Shown in pieces: positions 1 to 7,009 of a stretch of 7,571 bases of DNA. Location of the stretch: the NCBI GenBank assembly GCA_017958585.1, contig JAGDCK010000126.1:1-7571 (forward strand), written 5' to 3'. The translations under genes and the position numbers were made by a program. The stretch's first letter is position 1. The number at the start of each line of letters is the position of its first letter. The notes under the pieces are model-generated. The model did no database searches. It saw only the letters and a list, made by a program, of their open reading frames with translations, and had not been told where the DNA came from. The DNA is from Lachnospiraceae bacterium (GTDB lineage: Bacteria; Bacillota; Clostridia; Lachnospirales; Lachnospiraceae).

Positions 1-1567
1 AGATGCCCTCAGAGGATTCGTTAACGGTACTGTTGATATCGTTTAATGCCCTTGCTATTTCGCCCAGTGAATTAGAAAGTTCGTTCATGGCTTTCTGGAT
101 GGTGGTCATGTTGGAACCAAAGAGGTTTGCATCATCCGAATACTGTACACTGACCTGTTCGAAGTCTTCGAAATCCTTTAAAACCGTAGTCTCCAGGAAA
201 GATGTTGTATCCTCCAGGCATTTGGTGATATTGTCAACTGCAACGTTGATATCACTGATAATATTTCCTATATCCTTGATGGCGGTAGCGGACTGGTCCG
301 CAAGGGTTCCTATCTCGGTTGCCACAACTGCAAATCCACGGCCTGCTTCACCTGCTCTTGCAGCCTCGATTGAAGCGTTAAGTGCCAGGAGATTTGTCTG
401 TGATGAGATATCCATTATTGTCTTTGTCAGTTCGTTGATCTTTGAAACTGCTTTGATTCCTTCAATGGCTTCTGCAGATCTGGATTTGACATCCTCGTAG
501 ATCTCTCTGGTGTTCTTTGTGGCAGCGTCAGTTCTGACTTTCAGATCCGTTGCCCTCTTTAATATGTCATTTGCTGTCTGAACTCCGTCCGATGTGAGAT
601 TGCTGATGTCTAAGGCATTGTCTTTTATGGTCTCGATATTTTCATTTATTGTTTCCGTTGTGGCTGCAGCTTCCTGCATTCCTGCGGAGAGTTCCTCGCT
701 TGTGGCCTGATTGTCGCTGCACATTCTGTCCACGTCATCGGTGGAAGCCTTCAATTTTTCTGTGTTTTCGCCCACCAGCTCAGCCACATCCTCCAGGGAT
801 GCGATCATTTTCCTGAGCTCGCCCCTCATGTCATGAACCGCATCGGACATGATACCGATCTCATCTTTTCTGCCTTCAAGGGTTTCCGTTGAAGCATCGT
901 GAAGGAAGTTGAGGGAAGCGGTCCTTGTAATGGAACCGGTGAGGGTCGCAAGGGGTTTGCTGATCACAAATCTGGTAACGATGAGTGTCAATACCACACA
1001 TATGATAACGATCAGGATAACAGCCAGGCCGAAGGCCGAATATAAAAACATCATTGGCTCCATGAGTTCATCCATATCAACGCATACGCACACAATCCTG
1101 TTTCCGCTGATCACGTTGTATGCGGCATATTTTGTAACACCATTTATGTCATATGCGACAGCCTTTGGCTTGGGGACAACGCCTTTTGAAAGCTGACTTA
1201 CGACATCGCTTATGACTGCGTTTTCAACGGGCTGACCGATCTTTGATTCCGTGGGGTGATAAAGCATTGTTCCGTCAGCGCTTACCAGATATGCATATGA
1301 GGAAGTTGTTCCCTTTAAATCCACATGTTCAAGGAAAGTTGCATATTCATCGGTGGTGGCAGTGTCCGGATCTGTCATATCCAAGGTCATTGCGGCATTT
1401 TCGCAAACAGTCATCAGATAGTGCTCATTGACTGTGGAAATAACATTTTCCACGGCATTCTTTGCTGTCATAAAACAACCCAGAATCGCCAACATGGAAA
1501 TGGCGGTGACAAGGATCATGATCTTAAAGGTGATTGAAGATGTAAACCGCAATTTTTTCTCTTTCAT
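1..1567 (-). CDS. Methyl-accepting chemotaxis protein (5' part; C-terminus beyond window edge)
   Basis: Transmembrane chemoreceptor that senses an extracellular ligand and controls CheA/CheW. Reading the minus strand from the ATG at 1567-1565 gives 522 uninterrupted codons to the left edge. Seen in order: a short basic N-terminus (MKEKKLRF); a first membrane segment at about residues 15-34; an extracellular region at about 35-172 with a Cache-like stretch near 89-105 (AYLVSADGTMLYHP); a second membrane segment at about 173-200; a HAMP domain at about 195-250 (Lys204-Pro205, Asp235-Glu236); and a long coiled-coil signalling domain. Its conserved hairpin tip lies near 386-427 (QTNLLALNASIEAARAGEAG, then GRGFAVVATEI). 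A GGAGAGG ribosome binding site (1575-1581 on the opposite strand) supports this start. The ligand cannot be deduced, and the CheR/CheB tail, if any, is outside the window. No che or flagellar genes are visible nearby. Confidence 0.95.
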   Translation of the reverse strand, partial: MKEKKLRFTSSITFKIMILVTAISMLAILGCFMTAKNAVENVISTVNEHYLMTVCENAAMTLDMTDPDTATTDEYATFLEHVDLKGTTSSYAYLVSADGTMLYHPTESKIGQPVENAVISDVVSQLSKGVVPKPKAVAYDINGVTKYAAYNVISGNRIVCVCVDMDELMEPMMFLYSAFGLAVILIVIICVVLTLIVTRFVISKPLATLTGSITRTASLNFLHDASTETLEGRKDEIGIMSDAVHDMRGELRKMIASLEDVAELVGENTEKLKASTDDVDRMCSDNQATSEELSAGMQEAAATTETINENIETIKDNALDISNLTSDGVQTANDILKRATDLKVRTDAATKNTREIYEDVKSRSAEAIEGIKAVSKINELTKTIMDISSQTNLLALNASIEAARAGEAGRGFAVVATEIGTLADQSATAIKDIGNIISDINVAVDNITKCLEDTTSFLETTVLKDFEDFEQVSVQYSDDANLFGSNMTTIQKAMNELSNSLGEIARALNDINSTVNESSEGI

Positions 1568-1614
1568 AGCATGCCTCTCCGTTCTGTTGTGTAATTTTTA
1601 GAATATTTACAGGT

Positions 1615-1643
1615 ATTATAGCATTATTTATATGAAAAATCTA
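1615..1643 (-). promoter_or_regulatory. Extended -10 promoter for the chemotaxis receptor gene
   Basis: On the minus strand a perfect TATAAT (complement of 1615-1620) is preceded by TGC, giving the extended -10 form TGnTATAAT. The -35 position is poor: TAGATT at 1638-1643 with a 17-bp spacer. This is typical of promoters that rely on the extended -10. Transcription would start near 1608, leaving a leader of about 40 nt. No match to the flagellar sigma-28 consensus was seen here. Confidence 0.6.
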
Positions 1644-1718
1644 CAAAAGTATTTGAATTGTGAAAAAATAAATGTTGAAACAGTGACTAAACTGAAAACA
1701 GTACTTTGCCTAAAACTC

Positions 1719-1745
1719 TTGAAATTTGGCCTGTTTTTTGATAAT
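1719..1745 (+). promoter_or_regulatory. Weak candidate promoter for the galactokinase-family gene
   Basis: TTGAAA (1719-1724) and GATAAT (1740-1745) each match five of six consensus bases, but they are only 15 bp apart against the usual 16-18. If used, the leader would be about 45-50 nt, and the CAGT/ACTG half-site cluster at 1681-1702 would lie just upstream of the -35. Other assignments are possible. Confidence 0.3.
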
Positions 1746-1797
1746 TTTGACCTTGGAATGGTATTAGGAATAAACAATTAATGGATTGGAGAAATAA

Positions 1798-3090
1798 ATG
1801 AAAAAAGCATCATTGATCAAGTCGGAATTGATCGCCGGATCATACGACGGGATCCTTGCTTCCCTCTACATGGATGAAGGACTTGTAGACAGCGAGAAAT
1901 CCCGTTACGTAAAAGCCATCGATGAATTTATCGGCCTGTTCGGAGACTGTGAGGCGGAAGTTTACTCAGCCCCCGGAAGAAGTGAGGTTGGAGGCAACCA
2001 CACAGACCATGAGAACGGCATGGTACTTGCCACATCCGTAAATATCGATACCATTATGGTGGTGACACCAACCACTGACAAGGTTATAACCGTAAAATCA
2101 GACGGTTATGACATGTGCACTGCAGACATTAATACCCTGACTGCAGACAAGAGTGAATACGGCACAACCGTAGCTCTGATAAGGGGTGTATGTGCATCAT
2201 TAAAGGATCTTGGATATGAGATCGGCGGATTTAAGGGATATGCCACCAGCGAGGTTTTATCAGGTTCAGGCCTCTCTTCATCTGCAGCTTTCGAGACCCT
2301 TATCGGAAACGTGATCTCAGGCCTTTATAATAATGGAGAGATCGACTCCGTGACCATCGCAAAAGTCGGCCAGAAAGCTGAGAATGTATTTTTTGGAAAG
2401 CCCTGCGGACTTATGGATCAGATGGCATGCTCGGTGGGCGGACTTATAAGCATTGATTTTGAAAAGCCTGAGGATGTAAAGATCGAAAAGGTTGACGTGG
2501 ACTTCAAGGACTTTGGCCTTTACCTTTGCATAGTGGACACAAAGGGCTCCCATGCGGATCTCACAGATGACTATGCGGCTGTTCCCGCAGAAATGAAAAA
2601 AATTGCAGCTCACTTTGGAAAAACCGTATTAAGAGAAGTAGAAAAAGATGACGTCGTTAAAAATCTTGCACTTCTTCGTGAAAAATACGGAGACAGAGCA
2701 GTGCTTAGAGCTTTACATTTTTATAATGAAGAAGAAAATGTGGCAGAGCTCGTAAGCGCATTGAATGCAGGGGACGCAGACAGATTCCTTAAGACGATTT
2801 CGATTTCGGGAGATTCTTCATATAAATATCTTCAGAATGTATATTCAACAAAGAAGCCTGCAGAGCAGGGATTATCCCTTGGCATTGCGGTTTCAGAAGA
2901 CTTTATAAAAGAGAAGTCTGAAAAAGGCGCTGTGAGAGTTCACGGAGGTGGTTTTGCCGGAACTATCCAGGCTTTTATCCCCACAGAGTGCACTTCTACA
3001 TATAAAGAGACAATAGAAGCGGTATTTGGTGAGGGCTCATGTCATATCTTAAAGGTAAGGGACAAGGGCGGTATCAAAGTAATAGGTTAA
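1798..3090 (+). CDS. galK: Galactokinase-family GHMP sugar kinase
   Basis: Cytoplasmic ATP-dependent sugar kinase of the GHMP superfamily, expected to phosphorylate galactose at C1 as the entry step of the Leloir pathway. The 430 residues are slightly longer than the classic ~390. Visible motifs: the galactokinase signature region PGRSEVGGNHTDH at 59-71, with the Arg61 expected near the phosphate; the GHMP phosphate loop SGSGLSSSAA at 155-164; CGLMDQMAC at 203-211, with the likely catalytic Asp207; and the third motif RVHGGGFAGT at 380-389. The ATG has a GGAG site (1788-1791) 6 bp upstream. The signature differs from the usual GEHTD: Asn67 occupies the place of the Glu that contacts the sugar in characterised galactokinases, so substrate specificity is less certain than family membership. 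No galT or galE is adjacent, and the gene appears to be a single unit ending in a terminator. Confidence 0.88.
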   Translation: MKKASLIKSELIAGSYDGILASLYMDEGLVDSEKSRYVKAIDEFIGLFGDCEAEVYSAPGRSEVGGNHTDHENGMVLATSVNIDTIMVVTPTTDKVITVKSDGYDMCTADINTLTADKSEYGTTVALIRGVCASLKDLGYEIGGFKGYATSEVLSGSGLSSSAAFETLIGNVISGLYNNGEIDSVTIAKVGQKAENVFFGKPCGLMDQMACSVGGLISIDFEKPEDVKIEKVDVDFKDFGLYLCIVDTKGSHADLTDDYAAVPAEMKKIAAHFGKTVLREVEKDDVVKNLALLREKYGDRAVLRALHFYNEEENVAELVSALNAGDADRFLKTISISGDSSYKYLQNVYSTKKPAEQGLSLGIAVSEDFIKEKSEKGAVRVHGGGFAGTIQAFIPTECTSTYKETIEAVFGEGSCHILKVRDKGGIKVIG

Positions 3091-3096
3091 TTAATA

Positions 3097-3130
3097 ATGC
3101 GGCAGGAAACTTAATCCTGCTGCATTTTTT
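3097..3130 (+). terminator. Rho-independent terminator after the galactokinase gene
   Basis: An 11-bp stem pairs ATGCGGCAGGA (3097-3107) with TCCTGCTGCAT (3115-3125), including one G-U pair, around a 7-nt loop. A run of six T (3125-3130) follows directly. It begins 6 bp after the stop codon, so it should insulate the kinase gene from the arginine operon. Confidence 0.9.
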
Positions 3131-3159
3131 GTATAAATATACAGTATAAACTTATAATA

Positions 3160-3197
3160 TTGCATAAAAATTAAAAAAACAGTGGACTTTTATGCAA
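3160..3197. promoter_or_regulatory. Candidate ArgR/AhrC operator: two ARG-box-like sites
   Basis: TGCATAAAAATTAA (3161-3174) matches 12 of 14 positions of the ARG-box core TGAATAAAAATTCA. TGGACTTTTATGCA (3183-3196) matches 11 of 14 in the inverse orientation. Their centres are 22 bp apart, about two helical turns, close to the tandem-box spacing known for ArgR regulators. The outer halves form a perfect 10-bp inverted repeat, TTGCATAAAA (3160-3169) with TTTTATGCAA (3188-3197). The second box covers the -35 of the argC promoter, so arginine-dependent repression is the simplest reading. The regulator gene itself is not in the window. Confidence 0.6.
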
Positions 3198-3210
3198 AAA
3201 GTGGTATTAT
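3183..3210 (+). promoter_or_regulatory. Main candidate promoter of the arginine operon
   Basis: The -35 is TGGACT (3183-3188) and the -10 is TATTAT (3205-3210), with a 16-bp spacer. TGG immediately before the -10 makes it an extended -10 element. Transcription would start near 3217, giving a leader of about 27 nt before argC, too short for an attenuator. A second possible promoter lies upstream: a perfect TATAAT at 3153-3158 with a weak TTGTAT -35 at 3129-3134. Both would be overlapped or abutted by the two ARG-box-like sites. Confidence 0.6.
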
Positions 3211-3243
3211 TACAAAAGACAAAGTTTTTGAACGGAGGCATTT

Positions 3244-4302
3244 ATGATTAAAGTCGGAATTATCGGAGCTACGGGATATGCGGGAGCCGAGCTTGTGAGA
3301 TTACTTAAAAACCACAAAGAGGCAGAGATTATCTGGTACGGTTCCAGAAGCTATATAGACAAAAAATATGCCGAAGTTTACGGCAATATGTTTCAGATAG
3401 TAGAGAACATCTGCAAGGATGACAATATAGATGAACTGGCGGATATGGTGGATGTGATCTTTACCGCCACACCCCAGGGATTTTTGGCAGGAATCCTGTC
3501 AGAGGAGATATTAAAGAAAGTAAAGATCGTGGATCTCTCGGCGGATTTCAGAATAAAGGATGTAAAAGTCTACGAGAAATGGTACGGTATCGAGCACAAA
3601 TCCCCTCAGTTTATTCCGGAGGCTGTCTACGGACTCTGCGAGATCAACAGAGGAAAGATAAATGAAAATACCAGACTCGTGGCAAATCCGGGATGCTATA
3701 CCACCTGCAGTATCCTCACAGCGTACCCCCTTGTAAAGGAAGGGATCATCGATCCAAACACATTGATCGTGGACGCAAAGAGCGGTACCAGCGGTGCGGG
3801 AAGAGGTGCAAAGCTTCCCAATCTTTTCTGTGAAGTAAATGAAAATATGAAGGCTTACGGTGTTGCAACCCACCGTCACACTCCTGAGATCGAGGAGCAG
3901 CTTGGATATGCATGCGGAGGGGAAGTGACCATCAATTTCACACCACACCTGGTGCCCATGAACAGAGGTATCCTTGCAACAGAGTATGCTTCATTAAACA
4001 AAAAGGCCGATGGAACCTATCCTTCATATGAGGAAGTAAAGGCCGCTTATGACAAATATTACAAGGACGAGAAGTTCGTACGTGTCCTTGAAAAGGGTGT
4101 CTGCCCCGAGACAAAGTGGGTTGAGGGAAGCAATTACGTGGACATCAATTTCGTGATAGATGAGAGAACAGGCCGTATCATTATGATGGGAGCCCTTGAC
4201 AACCTGGTAAAGGGTGCCGCAGGACAGGCTGTTCAGAATATGAATTTATTATTTGGTTTAAAAGAGGATATGGGTCTTGACCTGGTGCCCATGTTCCCGT
4301 AG
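3244..4302 (+). CDS. argC: N-acetyl-gamma-glutamyl-phosphate reductase
   Basis: Catalyses the NADPH-dependent reduction of N-acetylglutamyl phosphate to N-acetylglutamate 5-semialdehyde, the third step of ornithine synthesis, in the cytoplasm. The 352 residues fit the family. The Rossmann motif GATGYAGAEL is at 8-17, and VDLSADFR at 96-103. The active-site sequence ANPGCYTT is at 147-154 with catalytic Cys151. KSGTSGAGRG is at 179-188, THRHTPEI at 209-216 supplies the conserved histidine, and GSNYVD is at 295-300. The C-terminal NLVKGAAGQAVQNMN (320-334) is also typical. A GGAGG site at 3234-3238 lies 5 bp before the ATG. It is the first gene of the operon, directly behind the candidate ArgR-controlled promoter, and its stop codon overlaps the ribosome binding site of the next gene. 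Confidence 0.97.
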   Translation: MIKVGIIGATGYAGAELVRLLKNHKEAEIIWYGSRSYIDKKYAEVYGNMFQIVENICKDDNIDELADMVDVIFTATPQGFLAGILSEEILKKVKIVDLSADFRIKDVKVYEKWYGIEHKSPQFIPEAVYGLCEINRGKINENTRLVANPGCYTTCSILTAYPLVKEGIIDPNTLIVDAKSGTSGAGRGAKLPNLFCEVNENMKAYGVATHRHTPEIEEQLGYACGGEVTINFTPHLVPMNRGILATEYASLNKKADGTYPSYEEVKAAYDKYYKDEKFVRVLEKGVCPETKWVEGSNYVDINFVIDERTGRIIMMGALDNLVKGAAGQAVQNMNLLFGLKEDMGLDLVPMFP

Positions 4303-4310
4303 GAGTTTTA

Positions 4311-4769
4311 ATGAGTACAGTAACGATTCACAAAATGACAATAGATGACTATGACGGATTAAAGGCTCTGTGGATGACCATCCACGGCTTCGGGATAAGG
4401 AGTATAGACGATTCCAAAGAGGGCGTGGAGAGGTTTTTAAAGAGAAATCCCGGGATCAGCGTGGTGGCAAAGGATGAAAACGGCCGGATCGTCGGCGGAA
4501 TACTCTGTGGTCACGACGGCAGAAGAGGCTGTCTCTACCATGTATGTGTGGCGGAGAGCCACAGGAGACAGGGCATCGGAAAATCCATGGTGGTTGAGTG
4601 CATGAAGGCTTTAAAGGATGAGCACATAAACAAAGTAAGCCTCATCGCCTTTACAAAAAACGATATCGGAAACGCTTTCTGGAACTGCATCGGATGGACC
4701 GAGAGAGAAGATTTAAACTACTACGATTTTGTATTAAACGAAGAAAATATCACGGCATTTAACAAGTAA
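4311..4769 (+). CDS. GNAT-family N-acetyltransferase inside the arginine operon
   Basis: Small cytoplasmic acetyl-CoA-dependent acyltransferase of 152 residues, the size of a single GNAT fold. Seen: a strand with LYHVCV at 75-80; the acetyl-CoA pyrophosphate-binding loop RRQGIG at 85-90; and the C-terminal NAFWNCIGW at 121-129, typical of GNAT motif B. The gene starts 8 bp after argC, and its AGGAG site (4301-4305) overlaps the argC stop codon. It ends 14 bp before argJ, so it is almost certainly cotranscribed with both. Its substrate cannot be read from the sequence. Context suggests an acetylated arginine-pathway intermediate, and single-domain GNATs acting as N-acetylglutamate synthases are known in other bacteria. 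A general small-molecule or protein acetyltransferase is equally possible. Confidence 0.9.
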   Translation: MSTVTIHKMTIDDYDGLKALWMTIHGFGIRSIDDSKEGVERFLKRNPGISVVAKDENGRIVGGILCGHDGRRGCLYHVCVAESHRRQGIGKSMVVECMKALKDEHINKVSLIAFTKNDIGNAFWNCIGWTEREDLNYYDFVLNEENITAFNK

Positions 4770-4783
4770 AGGACGGTTTTTAT

Positions 4784-6007
4784 ATGGAGACAATAAAAGG
4801 CGGAGTTACCGCACCAAAGGGATTTAAAGCAGCCGTATGTGCGGCAGAGATCAAATATAAGGGAAGAACCGACATGGCAATGGTCACAAGTGATGTGCCG
4901 TGTGAGTGCGCCGGAACCTTTACCACCAATGTGGTAAAGGCCGCTTGCGTTATGTGGGACAAAGAGATAGTCACTTCCGGAAGACCCATGCAGGCTGTTG
5001 TTGTAAACAGCGGAATAGCAAATGCCTGCACCGGTAAGGAAGGGTATGACGCCTGCGAGGCTACGGCAAAGGCTGTTGAAAAAAGCTTAGGTATCGATTT
5101 TTCAACTGTGGCAGTGGCATCAACCGGTGTGATCGGAATGCAGCTTCCCGTTGACAAGCTTGTAAACGGCGTTACTGCCATGAGTAAAAGCCTTGATGAG
5201 AGCATAGATGCGGGAACCGAGGCATCAAAAGCCATCATGACAACGGATACCATCAACAAAGAGATCGCTGTTTCATTCGAGATCGCAGGTAAGAAAGTGA
5301 CCCTCGGCGGCATGAGCAAGGGCTCGGGAATGATCCATCCCAATATGTGCACCATGTTAGGGTTCCTTACAACTGATTTGAAGATCAAAAAGGAACTGTT
5401 GCAGGAAACTTTGAGCAAGGTTGTGGCAGATACCTTTAACATGATCACCGTGGACGGGGATACTTCCACAAATGACACACTTTTGATCATGGCAAACGGT
5501 CTTTCGGAAAATGATGAGATCACCGAAAAGGGCAAAGACTATGACACATTTGTGGATGCACTTTTCTATGTATGCAGATATCTTGCAAAGAGAATGGCAG
5601 GAGACGGCGAAGGCGCCACAAAGCTTTTTGAGGCAAAGGTCGTGAATGCAAAGACAGAGGAAGACGCAAAGCTTATGGCAAAATCCATCGTGGGATCAAA
5701 TCTCTCAAAGGCTGCCATTTACGGATGCGATGCAAACTTCGGTCGCTTCCTGTGTGCAATGGGTTATTCCGGCGCTGATTTTGATCAAAACGACGTGGAG
5801 CTTTCATATGTGAGCAAGGCCGGAACCCTTAAAGTATTCGATCACGGCACACCTCTTTCTTTTGATGAGGAGTTTGCTACCAGTATCTTAAAGGCAGACG
5901 AGGTTACGGTATTTGTGGATATGAACGAGGGAAGCGCTGAGGCAACGGCATGGGGATGCGACCTCACATATGACTACGTAAAGATCAATGCGGATTACAG
6001 AAGCTAA
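4784..6007 (+). CDS. argJ: Glutamate N-acetyltransferase / ornithine acetyltransferase
   Basis: Transfers the acetyl group from N-acetylornithine to glutamate, releasing ornithine and regenerating N-acetylglutamate. Bifunctional members also use acetyl-CoA. The 407-residue length and family landmarks fit: GGVTAPKGF at 6-14, ASTGVIG at 112-118, KGSGMIHPNM at 179-188, DGDTSTND at 224-231, GDGEGATK at 273-280, DANFGR at 316-321, and the C-terminal CDLTYDYVKINADYRS. ArgJ is made as a precursor that cleaves itself before a threonine, here Thr190, which becomes the N-terminal nucleophile of the beta chain. The preceding residue is Cys189 rather than the more common Ala. AAAGGA (4768-4773) overlaps the GNAT stop codon and lies 10 bp before the ATG. 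Mono- or bifunctionality cannot be decided from sequence. Confidence 0.97.
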   Translation: METIKGGVTAPKGFKAAVCAAEIKYKGRTDMAMVTSDVPCECAGTFTTNVVKAACVMWDKEIVTSGRPMQAVVVNSGIANACTGKEGYDACEATAKAVEKSLGIDFSTVAVASTGVIGMQLPVDKLVNGVTAMSKSLDESIDAGTEASKAIMTTDTINKEIAVSFEIAGKKVTLGGMSKGSGMIHPNMCTMLGFLTTDLKIKKELLQETLSKVVADTFNMITVDGDTSTNDTLLIMANGLSENDEITEKGKDYDTFVDALFYVCRYLAKRMAGDGEGATKLFEAKVVNAKTEEDAKLMAKSIVGSNLSKAAIYGCDANFGRFLCAMGYSGADFDQNDVELSYVSKAGTLKVFDHGTPLSFDEEFATSILKADEVTVFVDMNEGSAEATAWGCDLTYDYVKINADYRS

Positions 6008-6020
6008 AAGGGGAAATAAA

Positions 6021-6902
6021 ATGGAAAAGAACATGGAAGAAGTACTTAAAAAAGCGGAGGTCCTCATCGAGGCACTTCCTTATATACAGAAGTTCAACAG
6101 AAAGATAATCGTTGTTAAATACGGCGGAAGCGCCATGAGTAACGAAGAGTTACAGAAAAACGTCATCAAGGATGTGACACTTTTAAAACTGGTAGGCTTT
6201 AAACCCATCATCGTCCACGGCGGCGGCAAGGAGATCAGCAGATGGGTCGGAAAGGTCGGTAAGGAAGCCAAGTTTATAAACGGCCTTAGAGTTACCGATT
6301 CAGAGACCATGGAGATCGCCGAGATGGTATTAAACAAGGTAAACAAAAGCCTTGTCAGCATGGTTCAGGAGCTTGGAGTCAGCGCTGTCGGTATTTCCGG
6401 TAAGGATGCGGGACTTTTAAAGGTTGAAAAGAAATACTCAAACGGTGAGGATATCGGATATGTGGGTGAAGTCACAAATGTAAATCCGGATGTTCTCTAC
6501 GACCTGTTGGAGAAAGACTTTTTGCCCATCGTGGCTCCCATAGGAATGGATGACAACTTTGACACCTTCAATATCAATGCGGATGATGCTGCATGCGCCA
6601 TCGCAAAGGCAGTTGGAGCAGACAAACTTGTATTTTTGACAGATATCGAAGGCCTCTACAAGGACATAAACGATCCTGCAAGCTTTATCTCCAGAATCAC
6701 TGCAGAGGATGCGGACAAACTTATAAACGACGGATTTATCGGCGGCGGAATGCTTCCCAAGTTAAACAATTGTACTTCAGCCATTAAAAACGGCGTAAAC
6801 AGAGTTCATATCCTAGACGGAAGAGTGCCTCACTCGCTTCTTCTTGAGATCTTTACAAACAAGGGTGTCGGAACTGCCATTGTGGCTTCCGATGAGGATT
6901 AA
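6021..6902 (+). CDS. argB: N-acetylglutamate kinase
   Basis: Phosphorylates N-acetylglutamate with ATP; an amino acid kinase family enzyme of the cytoplasm. I chose the ATG at 6021 because AAGGGGAA lies just before it and the protein then starts in the usual family way. An in-frame ATG at 5988, inside argJ, would add 11 residues with no comparable site. The 293 residues show VVKYGGSAM at 31-39, IIVHGGGKEIS at 63-73, GISGKDAGL at 124-132, NINADDAA at 184-191, FLTDIEGLYKD at 205-215, and GGGMLPKLN at 241-249. The long N-terminal helix before the KYGG motif (about residues 1-25) and the C-terminal HSLLLEIFTNKGVGT (271-285) are features of arginine-inhibited hexameric kinases. Feedback inhibition is therefore likely, though inferred. 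It starts 13 bp after argJ. Confidence 0.96.
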   Translation: MEKNMEEVLKKAEVLIEALPYIQKFNRKIIVVKYGGSAMSNEELQKNVIKDVTLLKLVGFKPIIVHGGGKEISRWVGKVGKEAKFINGLRVTDSETMEIAEMVLNKVNKSLVSMVQELGVSAVGISGKDAGLLKVEKKYSNGEDIGYVGEVTNVNPDVLYDLLEKDFLPIVAPIGMDDNFDTFNINADDAACAIAKAVGADKLVFLTDIEGLYKDINDPASFISRITAEDADKLINDGFIGGGMLPKLNNCTSAIKNGVNRVHILDGRVPHSLLLEIFTNKGVGTAIVASDED

Positions 6903-6924
6903 ACACTGCTTTGTGTTGATTGGG

Positions 6925-6996
6925 TTACATTAAAAGCGGGAGGCTATAGGATGCCACCAAGCGAACTTTTGCAGACAGGCCCCGCTTCGTATGTAA
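6925..6996 (+). repeat. Palindromic element, short copy A
   Basis: Its core (6931-6987) aligns with both ends of copy B: TAAAAGCGGG, then GGCTATAGG, then ATGCCACCAAGCGA, and at the right GCAGACAGG followed by CCCGCTT. Arms AAGCGGG (6934-6940) and CCCGCTT (6981-6987) pair perfectly over 7 bp. Outside them TTACAT (6925-6930) can pair with ATGTAA (6991-6996) across a 3x3 internal loop. It lacks about 50 bp that copy B has in the middle, consistent with deletion between the two GCAGAC direct repeats still present in B. Function is unknown: it could be a small mobile palindrome or a structured RNA in the operon transcript. Confidence 0.75.
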
Positions 6997-7009
6997 AGTC
7001 AACATTCGA

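Larger units (their letters stand above)
1568..1797. other. Divergent AT-rich intergenic region
   Basis: This spacer separates the leftward receptor gene from the rightward galactokinase gene, so it must hold both promoters unless the kinase is transcribed otherwise. The receptor promoter is clear. For the kinase the best candidate is TTGAAA at 1719-1724 and GATAAT at 1740-1745, but the 15-bp spacing is short. TTGACC at 1747-1752 has no good -10 partner. A cluster of CAGT/ACTG half-sites at 1681-1702 (CAGT-N6-ACTG-AAAA-CAGT) could be a regulator site. No ORF or RNA gene is evident. Confidence 0.5.

Noticed and set aside
3..500. 165-codon plus-strand open frame over the chemotaxis gene
   Set aside because: The minus strand encodes the highly conserved receptor signalling tip here. 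The plus-strand frame is the mirror of it, has no ribosome site and no domain.
1568..1797. Sigma-28 flagellar promoter for the chemotaxis gene
   Set aside because: No TAAA-N15-GCCGATAA-like match was found on the minus strand. The extended -10 TGCTATAAT explains expression better.
4780..5535. 251-codon open frame on the minus strand opposite argJ
   Set aside because: It is antisense to a complete argJ whose family motifs span the whole region. Its translation shows no recognisable domain and reads like a codon-bias shadow.
5988..6020. Upstream in-frame ATG for argB, overlapping argJ
   Set aside because: It would add 11 residues without a ribosome binding site, whereas the ATG at 6021 has AAGGGGAA at a proper distance and matches the usual start of the family.
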